DNA of 64,000 nt from Flagellimonas alvinocaridis (GTDB lineage Bacteria > Bacteroidota > Bacteroidia > Flavobacteriales > Flavobacteriaceae). The translations under genes were made by a program, and so were the position numbers. Below are positions 62,653 through 64,000 of the stretch, in pieces. The notes under the pieces are model-generated. The model was not told the DNA's origin, did no database searches, and saw nothing but the letters and a program-made list of their open reading frames with translations. Each line of letters starts with the position of its first letter. Positions within the stretch are counted from its first letter, which is position 1. The stretch spans positions 838,263-902,262 of the forward strand of contig NZ_SNTZ01000001.1 in NCBI RefSeq assembly GCF_004916895.1, in the 5' to 3' direction.

Positions 62653-62735
62653 TGTAATGCAAATGAAAAAAAATGTATATTCCACATACATAATTAACAT
62701 GCAATTAAAACGTATCTAACTCTAATTCAGAACCA

Positions 62736-64000
62736 ATGAGAAGACTTTTCAGTATTTCCCTCATGCTCTTTGGAATTGTGTCCTATGCGCAGACCACTGT
62801 ACAAGGAACAGTGGTTGATGAAAAAAACGAACCCATTCCAGGAGCCAATGTGGTCTTGGTGGGAAAAGCGGAAGGAACCACTACCGATTTTGATGGAAAC
62901 TTTACCTTCAATACATCAGAAGAACCCCCATTCAGACTTAGGGTCAGTAGTATTGGGTTTACAGAATTTGTGGTCAATGTAACCGCTAATAACCAGACGC
63001 TTTCCGTTGTATTGAGAGAGGCATCAACTCTTTTGGACGAAATTGTGGTCTCTGCTTCCCGTACTCCTGAACGGATTTTTGAATCCCCCGTGTCCGTGGA
63101 ACGCTTCGGCCTAAAAGAAATTAAGAATACTACTGCAGAATCTTTCTATGGAGGATTGCAGAACTTAAAAGGAGTGGATATAAACACCAATAGTTTAACA
63201 TTTCAATCCATTAACACCAGAGGTTTTGCCACTTTTGCCAATAATAGATTCTTGCAACTTGTAGATGGAATGGACAATACGGCCCCTGGACTCAACTTTG
63301 TTTTGGGTAACCTAGTGGGTATGTCAGAACTGGATGTGCAAAGTGTTGAGATTCTACCTGGAGCATCTTCTGCCTTGTATGGAGCGGGTGCTTTCAATGG
63401 TATTTTGTTCATGACCAGCAAAAATCCATTTGATTTTCAGGGAATTAGCGCATATGCTAAAGGTGGGGTTACCATTCAGGATGCCGCTGGAAGCAATTTT
63501 TATAAAGATTTTGGAGTAAGGGCGGCACATGCCTTTAGTGATAAGGTGGCTTTAAAGGCAAACCTTTCCATATTAAGCGGTGAGGATTGGCATGCCAACA
63601 GTGTATTGGACTTGAATAATCCTGGAGCGGACCGAACCAATCCAGCTTATGATGGACTGAATATATACGGTGATGAGGTTTCCACTACCTTGAATTTTGA
63701 TGCCGCCGCTGGGTTGCCAACAGGGACCGTTGGTTCTGCAGTTATTTCAAGAACAGGTTACAATGAAACTGATTTGGCAGACTATAATGCAGAAAGTGTA
63801 AAAGCCGATTTCGCGTTGCACTATAGGCCTTTTGCGAATGATCTTGAAGTCATCGTAAACAGTAGGATTGGACGAGGAACCACGATTTATCAAGGTGCCA
63901 ACCGATATGCAGTAAGTGGATTTACTATGCAGCAGCATAAGCTGGAAATAAAAAATGATAATTTCTTTCTTAGGGGATATATCGTTTCAGAAAACTCCGG
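62736..64000 (+). CDS. TonB-dependent receptor, N-terminal part (3' end outside window)
   Basis: 421 codons visible from ATG 62736, frame open to the window edge. Signal peptide ends VSYAQ (about 19). A carboxypeptidase-regulatory-like domain follows (VDEKNEPIPGANVVLVGKAE, TTTDFDGNFTF), then the plug: EIVVSASRTPERIFESPVSV, FNGIL and SVEILPGASSALYGAGAFNG, a well-kept plug end. The barrel starts about residue 230 (AYAKGGVTIQDAAGSNFYKD). Import substrate unknown; the plug layout resembles receptors for siderophores, vitamins or other small ligands more than SusC. It is preceded by the palindrome promoter. Confidence 0.93.
   Translation, partial: MRRLFSISLMLFGIVSYAQTTVQGTVVDEKNEPIPGANVVLVGKAEGTTTDFDGNFTFNTSEEPPFRLRVSSIGFTEFVVNVTANNQTLSVVLREASTLLDEIVVSASRTPERIFESPVSVERFGLKEIKNTTAESFYGGLQNLKGVDINTNSLTFQSINTRGFATFANNRFLQLVDGMDNTAPGLNFVLGNLVGMSELDVQSVEILPGASSALYGAGAFNGILFMTSKNPFDFQGISAYAKGGVTIQDAAGSNFYKDFGVRAAHAFSDKVALKANLSILSGEDWHANSVLDLNNPGADRTNPAYDGLNIYGDEVSTTLNFDAAAGLPTGTVGSAVISRTGYNETDLADYNAESVKADFALHYRPFANDLEVIVNSRIGRGTTIYQGANRYAVSGFTMQQHKLEIKNDNFFLRGYIVSENS

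Overview
The window is 64 kb of chromosome from a marine-type Bacteroidetes, most likely a member of the Flavobacteriaceae near Muricauda/Allomuricauda (the genus is inference). Evidence: four TonB-dependent receptors, three of them with a visible N-terminal carboxypeptidase-regulatory-like domain; many small lipoproteins with a Cys lipobox; families largely confined to this phylum (DUF4270, DUF5689, PlpD-like patatin, a DksA-like protein lacking zinc cysteines, a truncated GT5 protein); TAnnTTTG-type -7 promoter boxes; and almost no Shine-Dalgarno sequences. No tRNA, rRNA, CRISPR array, transposase or phage gene was seen.

Layout. 1-11.6 kb: 3' end of a TonB receptor, a small lipoprotein, ileS-dksA-like-(secreted protein)-lspA, a convergent 5-formyl-THF cyclo-ligase, then uvrC coupled to a patatin/BamA-like outer-membrane phospholipase. 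11.6-16.6 kb: a candidate small RNA, then a tight operon of a DUF3108 protein, tryptophan 2,3-dioxygenase, an M23 peptidase and pgi. 16.7-25.7 kb: a TonB receptor, a four-helix membrane protein, a short RadC-like protein, and a locus made of a secreted endonuclease/phosphatase, a TonB receptor and a DUF5689/lamin-tail lipoprotein that looks like a nucleic-acid or phosphate scavenging unit. 25.8-29.0 kb: accessory island with a zinc-metalloprotease lipoprotein and three small lipoproteins, two of them tandem paralogues. 29.1-34.8 kb: SYLF and DinB proteins, katG with an ankyrin-repeat partner, Nudix hydrolase, omega-amidase. 34.8-45 kb: Ig-like lipoprotein, comF, coiled-coil membrane protein, glyS, small secreted and regulatory proteins, FkbM methyltransferase, polysaccharide deacetylase, Gfo/Idh/MocA oxidoreductase.

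45-48.3 kb is the most unusual part. Between a Gfo/Idh/MocA gene and an isochorismatase gene sit two cassettes separated by three copies of a 150-200 bp direct repeat. The repeat is itself a copy of the junction between those two neighbours. Cassette A encodes a lipoprotein with a Gly/Ser-rich linker and a distinct C-terminal domain, followed by a small secreted protein. Cassette B contains only the C-terminal tail of a homologous protein, without a start codon, followed by a homologue of the small secreted protein. This resembles polymorphic effector/immunity loci with orphan tail modules, and the repeat structure suggests how modules are captured and stacked.

48.8-64 kb: exonuclease III, aldo/keto reductase, a PQQ/cytochrome c quinoprotein, a minus-strand block (panC, panD, LPG-synthase-type membrane protein, a serine-less esterase-like protein, radA), then a plus-strand unit of a truncated glycogen-synthase-like protein, DUF4270 lipoprotein and glmS, and finally the 5' part of another TonB receptor with a palindromic promoter region.
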